DNA of 64,000 nucleotides from an uncultured Actinomycetes bacterium (GTDB taxonomy: Bacteria; Actinomycetota; Actinomycetes; Nanopelagicales; Nanopelagicaceae). A program made the translations under genes and the position numbers. Positions 24,660 to 33,518 of the stretch are shown in pieces (within the stretch, counting starts at the first letter, position 1; every line of letters starts with the position of its first letter). The stretch is taken from contig CAIQNN010000040.1 in the NCBI GenBank assembly GCA_903873185.1, positions 1-64,000 on the forward strand, in the 5' to 3' direction. The notes under the pieces were generated by a model. It was not told the origin of the DNA. It made no database searches and saw only the letters and a program-made list of their open reading frames with translations.

Positions 24660-24677
24660 AACCCGTATCCTAAGAGC
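24660..24677. promoter_or_regulatory. Overlapping divergent leaderless promoters of glpK and glpD
   Basis: The 18 bp between the two start codons hold TATCCT (24666-24671) six bases before the glpD ATG and, on the other strand, TAGGAT (24672-24667) seven bases before the glpK ATG. The -10 elements overlap by five base pairs. Neither gene has a Shine-Dalgarno, and any -35 or operator must lie inside the opposite coding region. Confidence 0.7.
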
Positions 24678-26393
24678 ATGACCACAGCGAAGTCAGCACT
24701 TAACCCCGCCCAAAGAGGCGTCGCGATTGCAGCGTTAAAAGGTGAGAAATTTGATGTTTTAGTGATTGGTGGGGGAGTCACAGGCTCGGGTATTGCCCTC
24801 GATGCCGCTTCGCGTGGCTTAAGAGTCGCACTCGTCGAATCTGGCGATTTGGCCTCTGGAACTTCATCGCGCTCTAGCAAACTAATTCACGGTGGCCTTC
24901 GCTATTTAGAGCAATACGATTTCAAATTAGTACGAGAGGCGTTGCAAGAGCGCGAACTCATGGTGACGACACAAGCTCCGCACCTGGTTAAGCCCGTTGC
25001 CTTTCTTTATCCGCTTCAAGAGAAGGTAAAAGAGCGCACCTATGTCGGCGCGGGTCTGGCTCTATACGATGCCCTTCGCGGATTTCAACGTGCGCTACCT
25101 AATCACAGGCATATGAGTCAAAAAGGAATTCACGAAGTTGCACCTGCACTGCGGCTAGATATCGTTACGGGCGGTATTCAATATTTTGATGCGCAAGTTG
25201 ATGATGCCCGACACACAATGATGATCGCGCGCACCGCTGCCGAATATGGTGCAACTATTCTCACTCAAGCCAGAGTAGAAAGTTTACTTCGACTTGGTAA
25301 GCGCGTTATCGGCGCAAAAGTATTGGATCGAACGACCGGGGAAACAATCGATGTCTCTGCAGCGGTGACGATCATGGCCGGCGGTGTGTGGAGCGATTTA
25401 CTTCACGAAAAGTTTGGCATCACACCTGGTTACCAAGTGCGGATGTCAAAGGGAACTCATATTGTTGTTCCGAAATCAGCGATTCAATCAAAGTCCGGAA
25501 TTATCTTAAAAACTTCCGTCTCTGTTTTATTTATTATCCCTTGGGGAGATAAATGGATCGTTGGTACGACCGACACTGAATTTACCGGGGACCGAAATCA
25601 ACCGTTGGCGACCAGAGAAGACGTTGATTATATTCTCGCGCAAGCCAATAAGGTTTTGACTCCTACGTTAAAGCCCAGCGATGTTCTTGGCGTTTACGCC
25701 GGTCTTCGCCCACTGGTTTCAAAAAATACTATTTCCTCGACCACGAAACTTTCGCGTGAACATATTGTCGATCACCCAGTCCAAGGTTTTGTCAGCATCG
25801 CTGGCGGTAAGTACACCACCTACCGCGTGATGGCAGAGGATGCAGTAGACCATGCTGCGCCAGATCTTCGCCGAATCGTTCCTGATTCGGTTACAAAAGA
25901 ACTTCCAATCCTGGGCGCTACGGGCTATCAAACGTTAGTAAATCGCGCGGAGTTAATTGCCGAAGAGATGAAGTTGACCAAAGCCCAAGTAATTCACCTA
26001 CTTGATCGTTATGGCTCTGAAATCTCGGAACTCGAGTCGTTGATGGTTGCAGACCCAAGCCTTCGAGAGCCGCTTGATAAGAACTTGCCCTACCTTCGAG
26101 CTGAAATTCATTTCGCCGCGAGCCATGAAGGTGCCCTTAGCGTCGCCGATGTAATTGCTCGACGAACGCGCATCTCCTTTGAGACCGCCGATCATGGTCT
26201 TTCAGTTGCCGCTGAAGTTGCCAAGATCATTGGACCACTTTTGGGATGGAGCGCAGCGGCTAAGAAGAAGTCGATCGCGGAGTACCAAGAGCAAGTAGCG
26301 ATAGAGAAGGCTGCGGTTTCGCGCCTAACTTCAACGGTCTCGGAATCGGATTCGAAGATGAACTCGGCCTCGGAATCGGCAATGTCAAAGTAA
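24678..26393 (+). CDS. glpD: Glycerol-3-phosphate dehydrogenase (FAD-dependent, aerobic type)
   Basis: Oxidises glycerol 3-phosphate to dihydroxyacetone phosphate and passes electrons to quinone at the membrane. 571 residues. FAD site [21 protein letters not shown] near 28-48, then [32 protein letters not shown], a family hallmark. [10 protein letters not shown] and the C-terminal DAO_C domain from about 430 are present. Together with glpK it completes glycerol use. The last 40 residues are Ser/Glu-rich with no obvious role. Confidence 0.95.
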   Translation: MTTAKSALNPAQRGVAIAALKGEKFDVLVIGGGVTGSGIALDAASRGLRVALVESGDLASGTSSRSSKLIHGGLRYLEQYDFKLVREALQERELMVTTQAPHLVKPVAFLYPLQEKVKERTYVGAGLALYDALRGFQRALPNHRHMSQKGIHEVAPALRLDIVTGGIQYFDAQVDDARHTMMIARTAAEYGATILTQARVESLLRLGKRVIGAKVLDRTTGETIDVSAAVTIMAGGVWSDLLHEKFGITPGYQVRMSKGTHIVVPKSAIQSKSGIILKTSVSVLFIIPWGDKWIVGTTDTEFTGDRNQPLATREDVDYILAQANKVLTPTLKPSDVLGVYAGLRPLVSKNTISSTTKLSREHIVDHPVQGFVSIAGGKYTTYRVMAEDAVDHAAPDLRRIVPDSVTKELPILGATGYQTLVNRAELIAEEMKLTKAQVIHLLDRYGSEISELESLMVADPSLREPLDKNLPYLRAEIHFAASHEGALSVADVIARRTRISFETADHGLSVAAEVAKIIGPLLGWSAAAKKKSIAEYQEQVAIEKAAVSRLTSTVSESDSKMNSASESAMSK

Positions 26394-26502
26394 GTTCTGC
26401 CCACTTTTTCGCGCTATAAGTTCCACCGCAGGCTCTTTATTCAAAGAAGTTCTAATCGCGCTGCTATTGAATTTGGCTTGCAGGTGCGAAAGAGTTGCAG
26501 TC

Positions 26503-27822
26503 ATGGTTAATAGAGAAGATTGGTCTTTCGATACTCAGCAAATTCACTCCGGTCAGACCCCAGATCCAGTTACCGGGGCCAGATCCCTTCCGATCTACCA
26601 AACTACCGCTTATCAATTTCGAGATACTCAACATGCTGCCAATCTTTTCGGGATAGCGGAAGCGGGCAACGTTTACACGCGAATTAATAATCCAACGCAG
26701 GATGCCGTGGAACAGCGTTTAACTGTGCTTGAAGGCGGCGTCGCATCACTGTTAGTTGCGACCGGAATGGCGGCAACAGCTTATGCAATTATGAATGTTG
26801 CTGAAGCTGGTGATCACGTTGTTGTAAGCCGAAACGTTTATGGTGGAACTTATAACCTATTCAATTACACCCTTCCGAAGTTTGGGTTGCAATTTACCTT
26901 TGTCGAAGATGCCAGCAATCTCGACGCTTGGCGCGCCGCGGTTCGCCCAAATACGAAAGCATTCTTTGGCGAAGGAATTTCAAATCCGCTTGGGGCCGTT
27001 CTCGATATTGAAGGTATTGGAAAAATTGCCCACGAAGCCGGTGTTCCATGGATCGTCGATAACACGATTGCAACGCCATATCTCACCAAGCCAATTGAAT
27101 ACGGCGCCGATATCGTCACACATTCGGCTACCAAGTTTTTATCGGGACATGGCAGCGCAATGGTCGGAGCAATTGTGGATTCGGGCAACTTTGATTTCGC
27201 GGCAAATCCCGCAAAGTTCCCCGGCTTTAATGAACCTGATCCGAGCTACAACGGCTTGGTCTACGCAAAAACCCTCGGCGTTGGTTCGGCCTTTGGCGCA
27301 AACCTGGCCTACATTTTCAAAGCGCGCTTGCAACTTTTGCGCGATATCGGAGCATCCGTCTCGCCTTTCAATGCCTGGTTGCTTGCCCAAGGGCTAGAAA
27401 CGCTTAGCCTGCGAATGCAACGACATATTGAAAATGCTCAGGCGATTGCGGAATGGCTTGAAGTTCAACCTGGCGTTGATCACGTTAGCTATGCCGGTTT
27501 GCCGTCATCAAAGTGGCATGCTCAAGCGCTTAAATATGCACCTAAAGGCGCGGGCGCAGTGATGTCCTTTGAAATTTCAGGTGGCTCAGCGGCTGGTCAG
27601 AAATTCGTTGAAGGGTTAGAACTCTTTAGCCACGTGGCAAATATCGGCGATGTTCGTTCGTTAGTTATTCACCCTGCTTCAACCACCCACTCGCAACTCA
27701 ACCCAGAAGAACAAATCGCTGCTGGTATTACGCCAGGAATGGTTCGGCTCAGCATTGGGCTGGAAGATATCTCGGATATCAAACGCGATCTCTCGTTAGG
27801 TTTTGCTGCGGCGCACAAGTAA
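26503..27822 (+). CDS. metY: O-acetylhomoserine sulfhydrylase-type PLP enzyme
   Basis: Cys/Met metabolism PLP enzyme that forms homocysteine from O-acetylhomoserine and sulfide. 439 residues, the length typical of MetY; cystathionine gamma-synthases and lyases are near 380-400. N-terminus SFDTQQIHSGQTPDPVTGARSLPIYQTTAYQF is MetY-like. PLP lysine in HSATKFLSGHG near 212. C-terminal SLVIHPASTTHSQL and GMVRLSIGLEDISDIKRDL are typical. ATG 26503 is preferred over an upstream frame beginning at 26467; the ribosome-binding site (AAAGAG) is weak. No metX is in the window. Confidence 0.9.
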   Translation: MVNREDWSFDTQQIHSGQTPDPVTGARSLPIYQTTAYQFRDTQHAANLFGIAEAGNVYTRINNPTQDAVEQRLTVLEGGVASLLVATGMAATAYAIMNVAEAGDHVVVSRNVYGGTYNLFNYTLPKFGLQFTFVEDASNLDAWRAAVRPNTKAFFGEGISNPLGAVLDIEGIGKIAHEAGVPWIVDNTIATPYLTKPIEYGADIVTHSATKFLSGHGSAMVGAIVDSGNFDFAANPAKFPGFNEPDPSYNGLVYAKTLGVGSAFGANLAYIFKARLQLLRDIGASVSPFNAWLLAQGLETLSLRMQRHIENAQAIAEWLEVQPGVDHVSYAGLPSSKWHAQALKYAPKGAGAVMSFEISGGSAAGQKFVEGLELFSHVANIGDVRSLVIHPASTTHSQLNPEEQIAAGITPGMVRLSIGLEDISDIKRDLSLGFAAAHK

Positions 27823-27851
27823 TTAAGTTTTACGCCATCAACTCTTGAGCG

Positions 27852-28187
27852 CTAGCCTCGAAAAGATAGATCCTGTTTTTTCATTTCAGTAACCAAAACC
27901 CGAATGGCATTTGGTCCCATGCCGTGCAGCTCTTTAATGGCGGCTAAAGAAACTTTACGTAAATCGCTCAATTGATAGAAGCCCTCATCGATTAACGCGT
28001 GCCGGGCAGGCGCCGCTAACCCAATTTCACGCCAATTGCCATCTTGTTCAAAGTAGTCATCTTCCGGTGCCGTCGGGGTGGTTATCGTCGCTTCGAGTTT
28101 TGCTTTCTTTTCAGCTCTATTAGCAGCCGCTGCTTTCTTTGCTTGCGATGCCAGCATCTTTACCTTCGCCGGTGATGGTTTTGCCAT
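27852..28187 (-). CDS. Small helix-hairpin-helix protein (RNA polymerase alpha-CTD-like)
   Basis: 111 residues. The first 40 are basic and Ala/Lys-rich (PSPAKVKMLASQAKKAAAANRAEKKAK); about 55-105 look like the RNA polymerase alpha C-terminal fold: IGLAAPARHALIDEGFYQLSDLRKVSLAAIKELHGMGPNAI. The HGMGPNAIRVL helix-hairpin-helix suggests binding to nucleic acid backbone. Role unknown. TAAACT six bases before the ATG gives a leaderless start. Converges with metY across 29 bp. Confidence 0.75.
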   Translation of the reverse strand: MAKPSPAKVKMLASQAKKAAAANRAEKKAKLEATITTPTAPEDDYFEQDGNWREIGLAAPARHALIDEGFYQLSDLRKVSLAAIKELHGMGPNAIRVLVTEMKKQDLSFRG

Positions 28188-28230
28188 GTCGGGAGTTTAT
28201 TGCTCGATCGTGCTTCTTGATGAGATAAAA

Positions 28231-28770
28231 CTAAGCAACGGGTTTCAATCCCTTAGCGAAAGCAATTAATTGGGTTTGGGTAAAACCGCCTTGAGTACCG
28301 ACTCGGATATAGGTTGCCTTTAATAATTTAGTTGCCGGCGCGATGAAGGTAATTTCGCCGCCGTACTTTGAGAATTTCGACGCGGTGCATTTAGCACCGG
28401 AGCAGTAAATTCCAAGCTTTGCCTTGATACCGTTTATGTAAACAGTTCCGAGAGATTTCGGGTGGTCGATTCCGGTGCAGTTGTAAGCGGCGGCCGTCTC
28501 AACCAAGGCGATTCCTTGATCCATTCCGCCAAAGCCAGCAAGCAGGTATTGCTCCTTGCCAGGATGCAGTCGACAGGCACGAACTTCAAAATTCAGGGCT
28601 TTCAATTTCAAGGTATTGGATGGTTTATAGACAACGTAGGTAACACCCGTTTGCAGATCCGAGTATTTGTCGCCGCTTCCCATAGCGGTTGCAACTGGCG
28701 CATGAAAAAGCGCACCGCCGAGCAAGATTGAGGCAATGAGGGCTCGAGTAGCAACCTTAATTTTGAGCAT
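28231..28770 (-). CDS. Secreted protein of unknown function, start adjacent to tRNA-Leu
   Basis: 179 residues. MLKIKVATRALIASILLGGALFHAPVATA is a clear Sec signal peptide. The mature part has Cys at about 60, 93, 121 and 126 that could pair, with LQTGVTYVVYKPSNTLKLKALNFEVRAC and IYCSGAKCTASKF as recognisable segments. No family recognised. The frame stays open further upstream through the tRNA, but the signal peptide fixes the start at ATG 28770, only 2 nt after the tRNA discriminator base. There is no room for its own promoter or Shine-Dalgarno, so it is probably read from the tRNA transcript. Confidence 0.75.
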   Translation of the reverse strand: MLKIKVATRALIASILLGGALFHAPVATAMGSGDKYSDLQTGVTYVVYKPSNTLKLKALNFEVRACRLHPGKEQYLLAGFGGMDQGIALVETAAAYNCTGIDHPKSLGTVYINGIKAKLGIYCSGAKCTASKFSKYGGEITFIAPATKLLKATYIRVGTQGGFTQTQLIAFAKGLKPVA

Positions 28771-28772
28771 TG

Positions 28773-28853
28773 TGCGGGAGGCGGGACTTGAACCCGCACG
28801 TCCGAAGACACAGGTTCCTAAGACCTGCGTGTCTGCCATTTCACCACTCCCGC
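28773..28853 (-). tRNA. tRNA-Leu (anticodon UAG)
   Basis: Minus-strand cloverleaf: acceptor GCGGGAG pairs with CTCCCGC, anticodon arm CAGGT-CTTAGGA-ACCTG with UAG anticodon, long variable arm TGTCTTCGGACG-type, and T-arm GCGGG-TTCAAGT-CCCGC. Type II structure and UAG assign it to leucine CUN codons. CCA is not encoded (the next bases are CA then ATG of the following gene). Confidence 0.95.
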
Positions 28854-28943
28854 TGGAGATAGGAGAAGGCTAAGGTAAGTTCCGTTCTACTCCAAATGAG
28901 AGTTTGGGATTCACCCGATTTTGCGATTCAAGGAGCCTGAAAG

Positions 28944-30101
28944 ATGTCACTAAATCCCACCCCGGCAGATAAATTTACCTTCGGCCTCTGGACCGTCGGC
29001 TGGCAGGCCCGCGATCCCTTCGGCGACGCTACCCGTGGCCCGCTGGACCCCGTCCGCAGCGTCAACGAGCTAGCGGCTCGTGGGGCTTATGGCGTCACCT
29101 TTCATGATGATGACCTGATTCCATTTGGCTCTGATGAATCAGCCCGAGCCGGGCATATCGCTCGATTCAAGAAGGCGCTGGCTGAAACTGGGATGAAGAT
29201 TCCAATGGCCACAACCAACCTTTTCTCTCACCCGGTCTTTAAAGATGGGGCACTGACTTCAAATGATCGCGATATCCGTCGTTTTGCACTTCGCAAGGTG
29301 ATGCGAAACATCGACCTGGCCGCTGAACTAGGGGCTCAGATTTATGTTTGTTGGGGTGGACGCGAAGGTGCTGAATCTGATGGCGCAAAGGATGCTTACG
29401 TAGCTTTAGAACGCTATCGCGAAGGCTTTAATGTGCTGGGACAGTATGTAATCGACAAGGGCTATGACATTAAATTTGCAATCGAGCCAAAGCCAAATGA
29501 GCCTCGGGGCGATATTTTCTTGCCAACCATCGGCCATGCGCTGGCCTTTATCAATTCCCTAGATCACCCAGAAATGGTGGGCGTAAATCCAGAAGTTGGC
29601 CACGAACAAATGGCGGGCCTTAACTTCGTTCACGGAATTGCCCAGGCGCTCTTTCACAAGAAGTTGTTCCATATCGATCTAAATGGTCAGCATGGTCCAA
29701 AGTACGATCAAGATTTGGTCTTTGGTCACGGCGATCTAAAGTCCGCCTTCTTCTTGGTTGATCTTCTCGAGCGTTATAACTATGCCGGACCTAAGCACTT
29801 CGATTACAAGCCAGCTCGAACCGAAGATGACAAGGGTGTTTGGGCATCAGCTAGCGCAAATATGCGTACCTATTTACTTTTGAAGGAGCGAGCGCTGGCC
29901 TTCCGTAGCGATCCACGAGTTCAAGCTGCAATGAAGGACTCTCGAATTGATCAACTAGAGATCCCAACCATGGCAGCAGGGGAGAGCTGGAAAGACTTGG
30001 CTGATGAATCCTTCGACGTCGATCTGGCTGGCGAGCGTGGTTATGGCTACGAAGCGCTAGATCAACTAGCGCTCGAGCATCTGATGGGTGTGGGGATTTA
30101 G
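28944..30101 (+). CDS. xylA: Xylose isomerase
   Basis: Converts D-xylose to D-xylulose (and glucose to fructose) with divalent metals. 385 residues, class I as in Streptomyces, and the catalytic numbering matches: His54 and Asp57 in TFHDDD, Glu181 and Lys183 in [10 protein letters not shown], Glu217 and His220 in NPEVGH, followed by the [15 protein letters not shown] metal loop. AAGGAG lies 8-9 nt before the ATG. Converges with the transporter permease; the stop codons overlap (TTAG, 30098-30101). No xylulokinase or XylR repressor is in the window. Confidence 0.97.
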   Translation: MSLNPTPADKFTFGLWTVGWQARDPFGDATRGPLDPVRSVNELAARGAYGVTFHDDDLIPFGSDESARAGHIARFKKALAETGMKIPMATTNLFSHPVFKDGALTSNDRDIRRFALRKVMRNIDLAAELGAQIYVCWGGREGAESDGAKDAYVALERYREGFNVLGQYVIDKGYDIKFAIEPKPNEPRGDIFLPTIGHALAFINSLDHPEMVGVNPEVGHEQMAGLNFVHGIAQALFHKKLFHIDLNGQHGPKYDQDLVFGHGDLKSAFFLVDLLERYNYAGPKHFDYKPARTEDDKGVWASASANMRTYLLLKERALAFRSDPRVQAAMKDSRIDQLEIPTMAAGESWKDLADESFDVDLAGERGYGYEALDQLALEHLMGVGI

Positions 30102-31321
30102 CTCCCACTACCTTTACGAGAGATTGCATCGACACTGGCTGAAACTAGAAGAACTAGGCCAGTGACGATGTACTTGATACCGGCGGCGTAACCTAACAAG
30201 CCCATTCCGTTATCAATTACAGCTACAACTAAGCCACCCAAGATCGCATCGCGCATCTTGCCCTTGCCGCCAAAGAGGCTGGTGCCACCAATAACTGCGG
30301 CGCCAACTGCGTAGAGCAGGGTAGAACTTCCACCAGTTGTAGGTGAGATCGAATTCTGACGAGAAGCGAAGATCAAACCTGCGATTGCCGACATGCCAGA
30401 ACAGATTACGAAAGCCGAGATCTTGACCCACTTCACGTTGATACCGGAGCGACGTGCTGCTTCAGCGTTGCCACCAACTGCGTACAAGTGACGACCGAAA
30501 GCAGTGCGGTTCAATACAAAGGTTCCGATAACAAGCAAGAAGAGAATCACTGGGACGACAAAGGGAATTCCTTTGAGGCTAACCAATTGTGGGTTATTGC
30601 TGCGCTCCAAGTTCAACGCATAAACCGCAACTCCCATGATGCCCAAAAGGCCAACGGTCTTAAGGGTCCAAAGTTGCATAAGCTCAACTTTTAGTCCGAC
30701 CTTACGACGCGCTGCGGCTCGACGAAGTCCACTGGCAATATAAAGCCCAGCGCAGGCAGCGAAGAAAATCCAACTGGCTACGGGAGTCATATTGCTGTTC
30801 TCGATAGAAAGAACAGTTGGATCTTCCATGCGGATAGTTCCACCTTCGCCTGCAAGCAAAAGAAGTAAACCTTGGAAGGCCAAGAAGGTAGCGAGCGTTA
30901 CAACGAAGGAAGGAATTCCCAAGAAAGCAACTAGCCATCCAATAAATAGACCCAAAGCAATACCAGCAAGAATGCTGACTGGAAGTGCGATCCACCAAGC
31001 AACACTGTGATTGGTTACCAAAATAACGAGAACGGCGCCACAAACACCAGAGGCATAACCCGCGGAAAGATCAATCTCGCCAAGCAGAAGGACGAATACC
31101 AATCCCATAGCGATAACAATTACCGCTGCGGCTTGAGTTAGCAGGTTGGCAAAGTTTCCTGGGGTGAGGAAGGCCGATTGCATAATGCTAAAGACGGCAC
31201 AGAGGACTACTAATCCGAGAACTGCAGGCAGAGCGCCGATGTCACCAGATTTAATTCGAGCCCAGTAGTCACCGGCAGCGCCCTTTAGCGGACTTACTGC
31301 TACTTCAGTTTCAGTGCTCAT
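30098..31321 (-). CDS. Sugar ABC transporter permease (xylose/ribose CUT2 type)
   Basis: 407 residues, about ten membrane helices, BPD_transp_2 family as in XylH and RbsC. Segments typical of CUT2 permeases: [15 protein letters not shown] near 85, [12 protein letters not shown]-like [17 protein letters not shown] near 277-293 (coupling helix) and [27 protein letters not shown] near 345-371. Overlaps the ATPase gene by 4 nt. Genomic pairing with xylA supports xylose as substrate, but sequence alone cannot separate xylose from related sugars. Confidence 0.92.
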   Translation of the reverse strand: MSTETEVAVSPLKGAAGDYWARIKSGDIGALPAVLGLVVLCAVFSIMQSAFLTPGNFANLLTQAAAVIVIAMGLVFVLLLGEIDLSAGYASGVCGAVLVILVTNHSVAWWIALPVSILAGIALGLFIGWLVAFLGIPSFVVTLATFLAFQGLLLLLAGEGGTIRMEDPTVLSIENSNMTPVASWIFFAACAGLYIASGLRRAAARRKVGLKVELMQLWTLKTVGLLGIMGVAVYALNLERSNNPQLVSLKGIPFVVPVILFLLVIGTFVLNRTAFGRHLYAVGGNAEAARRSGINVKWVKISAFVICSGMSAIAGLIFASRQNSISPTTGGSSTLLYAVGAAVIGGTSLFGGKGKMRDAILGGLVVAVIDNGMGLLGYAAGIKYIVTGLVLLVSASVDAISRKGSGS

Positions 31322-32082
31322 TGGTTAGCTCCTACTGGTGAGATGCCGGCTGACTTTCCGGTAGTGATCAATTCAATAACTTGGCTGGATGTGACATCGG
31401 CCTTGCGAACTTGTGCCGCTAGCTGACCCAAATAAAGTGCCGCAATATTGTCGGCAACTTCAAAGACATCGTTCAAGTTGTGGCTAATTAGAATGACGCC
31501 AATTCCGCTATCGGCCAGGCGGCGAACTAAATGCAGTACTTGCTCGGTCTGTGAAACTCCTAGCGCAGCTGTTGGTTCATCAAGGATGACCACCTTGTTG
31601 TTCCAAAGTACGGCGCGAGCAATTGCCACAGTTTGGCGTTGACCACCAGAGAGGGAAGCAACAGTTTGACGAATCGATTTAACAGTTCGAACGCTTAGGC
31701 CATCGAGGGTCTTGCGCGCCATTACCTCCATGGCAGATTCGTCGAGAACCGCGCCCTTCTTCTGCTCGCGTCCCAAGAACATGTTATGAACGATGTCGAG
31801 GTTGTCGCAGAGTGCTAAATCTTGATAAACAACTTCAATTCCAAGTGCGGTGGCATCGCGCGGTCCGTGAACAGTTACCTGGTTGCCATCAAAAATGTAT
31901 TCACCGCTATCGGGGGTGTAAATACCAGCGATGCACTTAATTAGCGTGCTCTTGCCGGCGCCGTTATCTCCAACGAGCGCGGTAACTTCACCAGGATAAA
32001 CATCGAGGTGAACATCGCGTAAGACGTGGACTGGCCCAAAAGATTTATTTATCGAACGTAGAGAAAGGATTGGCTGTGCCAC
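31318..32082 (-). CDS. Sugar ABC transporter ATP-binding protein, single-domain CUT2 type
   Basis: 254 residues with one ABC domain: Walker A GDNGAGKST near 39, signature LSGGQRQTVAIARAV near 141, Walker B VVILDEPTAALG near 163 and the switch His in LISHNLNDV. CUT2 ATPases are usually double-length fusions (about 500 residues, RbsA, XylG); a single domain acting as homodimer is the FrcA-like form common in Actinobacteria. GTG at 32082 is preferred over GTG at 32106 because GAAGGG lies about 6 nt before it. Feeds the adjacent permease. Confidence 0.9.
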   Translation of the reverse strand: MAQPILSLRSINKSFGPVHVLRDVHLDVYPGEVTALVGDNGAGKSTLIKCIAGIYTPDSGEYIFDGNQVTVHGPRDATALGIEVVYQDLALCDNLDIVHNMFLGREQKKGAVLDESAMEVMARKTLDGLSVRTVKSIRQTVASLSGGQRQTVAIARAVLWNNKVVILDEPTAALGVSQTEQVLHLVRRLADSGIGVILISHNLNDVFEVADNIAALYLGQLAAQVRKADVTSSQVIELITTGKSAGISPVGANQ

Positions 32083-32175
32083 TTTTTGCCCTTCGTTTAA
32101 TCGCACTAAATTTGCGGGGGTGGAGTTAATGTAGCCCTATATCGGCTTCAACAATGGTTCTCGTTACGGTATTGC

Positions 32176-32216
32176 AAAAATGGGCGTCCAGTTCGATTAC
32201 TCGGACTGGACGCCCA
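32176..32216 (-). terminator. Intrinsic terminator between binding-protein and ATPase genes
   Basis: TGGGCGTCCAGT (32181-32192) pairs with ACTGGACGCCCA (32205-32216), a 12-bp stem extended by a CG pair, followed on the minus strand by TTTTT (32180-32176). It would end most transcripts after the binding-protein gene, with read-through or another promoter serving the ATPase and permease genes. Confidence 0.9.
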
Positions 32217-32246
32217 CTAATAATGCGAACTAATGGTCTCTAGTAA

Positions 32247-33320
32247 TTAGATTCCGTTAGCTTTGCAAAGTGCTTCGATGCCCTTACAGACATCGGCACG
32301 CTTCTGGAAGCCATCAGCGATAACTACCTTGACGTTTGCCTTGGTAATTCCGACTGGCTTTAGAAGTACTGAAGGTACGTTAACGGTTCCGTTGTTGGTA
32401 ACGCCGGTTGCTGTTGCAGCCTTCTTACCGTTTAGGAGAGCAACTGCAAGAGCAGCAGCGCCGTTAGCTTCGGCCTTGATGGCCTTGTAAACGGTGTTTG
32501 AAAGGTCACCAGTCAAGATGGCACGAAGACCATCAACTGTTGCATCTTGTCCAGATACGCAGACCTTGCCGTTTAGCTTGTTCTTCTTAAGAACTGCAAC
32601 TGCTGCAAGTCCTAGGCCTTCGTTTGCAGAAACTACTGCATCGAGCTTGCCGCCAGCCTTGGTTAGTTGTTGTTCGAAGATGGTTCCACCCTTGACGTTA
32701 TCCCAGCCAGGAACGGCGGTGTCGTCAACGAGGGTGTATGCCTTTGAAGTGATGTATGGACGGATGACTGAGTCATAGCCCTTCTTGAACAAGGTGGCGT
32801 TGTTGTCGTCTGGAGAACCGTTTAGGTAGACGATACGAGCCTTGGTTTTCTTAGCTGCCTTGAGGCAGTTAACAATTCCGGTACCTTGAAGAACACCAAC
32901 AGCGGTGTTGTCGAAGGAGACGTAGTAAGACTCAGAACCGTTAAGTGTTAGACGGTCATAGTCGATTGTTGGAACGCCTTGAGCTTTTGCCTTGTCCTGA
33001 ACTGCCTTTGCAGAAGCAGAATCAAGGTTCACCATGATCAAAACCTTTGCACCCTTGGTGAGCATTTGATCAGCAATTGTCTGGAAAGCAGTCTTGTCGC
33101 CGTTTGCATTCTGGATGTCAGCGGTTACGCCAGCAGCCTTGAAAGCAGCGGTCAAGAAGGGACGATCTGCTGTTTCCCAACGGTTTGATGATGCAGCATC
33201 AGGAAGGATTACGCCGACGAAGCCTTTTGCGGCTGCGTTAGCAGAAGTGTTTGCGAAACCTGTTAGTGCGAGAGCTGCAGCAGCAATAACTGCAGTAAGC
33301 GCAATACGTCGCTTGGTCAT
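32247..33320 (-). CDS. Sugar ABC transporter substrate-binding protein (XylF-like)
   Basis: 357 residues, periplasmic-binding-protein type 1 fold for monosaccharides, as in XylF and RbsB. Signal peptide about 1-30 (TKRRIALTAVIAAAALALTG then a typical ANA cleavage end). Family-like segments: VGVILPDAASSNRW near 34, VLIMVNLDSASAKAVQDKAKAQGVPTIDYDRL near 93-125 and VSGQDATVDGLRAILTGDLSNTVYKAI near 262-288. The position of a lipobox Cys reads LTGF, so the protein appears not to be a lipoprotein. The Shine-Dalgarno GAAAGGT lies inside a long inverted repeat (see leader element). Confidence 0.92.
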   Translation of the reverse strand: MTKRRIALTAVIAAAALALTGFANTSANAAAKGFVGVILPDAASSNRWETADRPFLTAAFKAAGVTADIQNANGDKTAFQTIADQMLTKGAKVLIMVNLDSASAKAVQDKAKAQGVPTIDYDRLTLNGSESYYVSFDNTAVGVLQGTGIVNCLKAAKKTKARIVYLNGSPDDNNATLFKKGYDSVIRPYITSKAYTLVDDTAVPGWDNVKGGTIFEQQLTKAGGKLDAVVSANEGLGLAAVAVLKKNKLNGKVCVSGQDATVDGLRAILTGDLSNTVYKAIKAEANGAAALAVALLNGKKAATATGVTNNGTVNVPSVLLKPVGITKANVKVVIADGFQKRADVCKGIEALCKANGI

Positions 33321-33330
33321 ATTTAGTATT

Positions 33331-33429
33331 ACCTTTCGAAGGTGTCAGACTCGTGACCAAACCTGCTTTTGGCCATACGTTCGAGTCAGCCTTCGAAAGG
33401 TAGTCGGATATGGTCAATTGGTCACGAGT
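33331..33429 (-). promoter_or_regulatory. Nested inverted repeats in the xylF-type leader
   Basis: ACCTTTCGAAGG (33331-33342) is the exact reverse complement of 33390-33401; inside it 33348-33353 pairs with 33382-33387 and 33354-33361 with 33368-33375 (one G-U in RNA). A second 12-bp perfect pair, ACTCGTGACCAA (33349-33360) with 33418-33429, would compete. The Shine-Dalgarno of the gene (GAAAGGT) is in the 33331-33342 arm. GATACT on the minus strand (33432-33427) may be the -10. Could be an RNA switch hiding the ribosome site, or two sets of repressor operators, since each TTTCGAA-type arm is itself nearly palindromic with a central CG. Confidence 0.65.
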
Positions 33430-33455
33430 ATCAAAGCCACATATCGGACATTTTT

Positions 33456-33472
33456 GTTAACGATTCGATAAC
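33456..33472. promoter_or_regulatory. Operator-like palindrome between xylF-type gene and argS
   Basis: GTTAACGATTCGATAAC is a 17-bp inverted repeat with one mismatch. It lies upstream of the possible -10 of the xylF-type gene. Size is compatible with a LacI- or ROK-type repressor site; no regulator is encoded here. Confidence 0.4.
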
Positions 33473-33505
33473 GGAAACAGGGAATATGTGCAGGTGCCCA
33501 ACGGG

Positions 33506-33518
33506 TAACCTTGGCTAG
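33506..33518 (+). promoter_or_regulatory. Leaderless-type promoter of argS operon
   Basis: TAACCT at 33506-33511, seven bases, then the argS ATG. No Shine-Dalgarno. Confidence 0.55.

Noticed and set aside
28771-28839. N-terminal extension of the secreted protein through tRNA-Leu
   Set aside because: It is a translation of the tRNA; the signal peptide begins at the downstream ATG.
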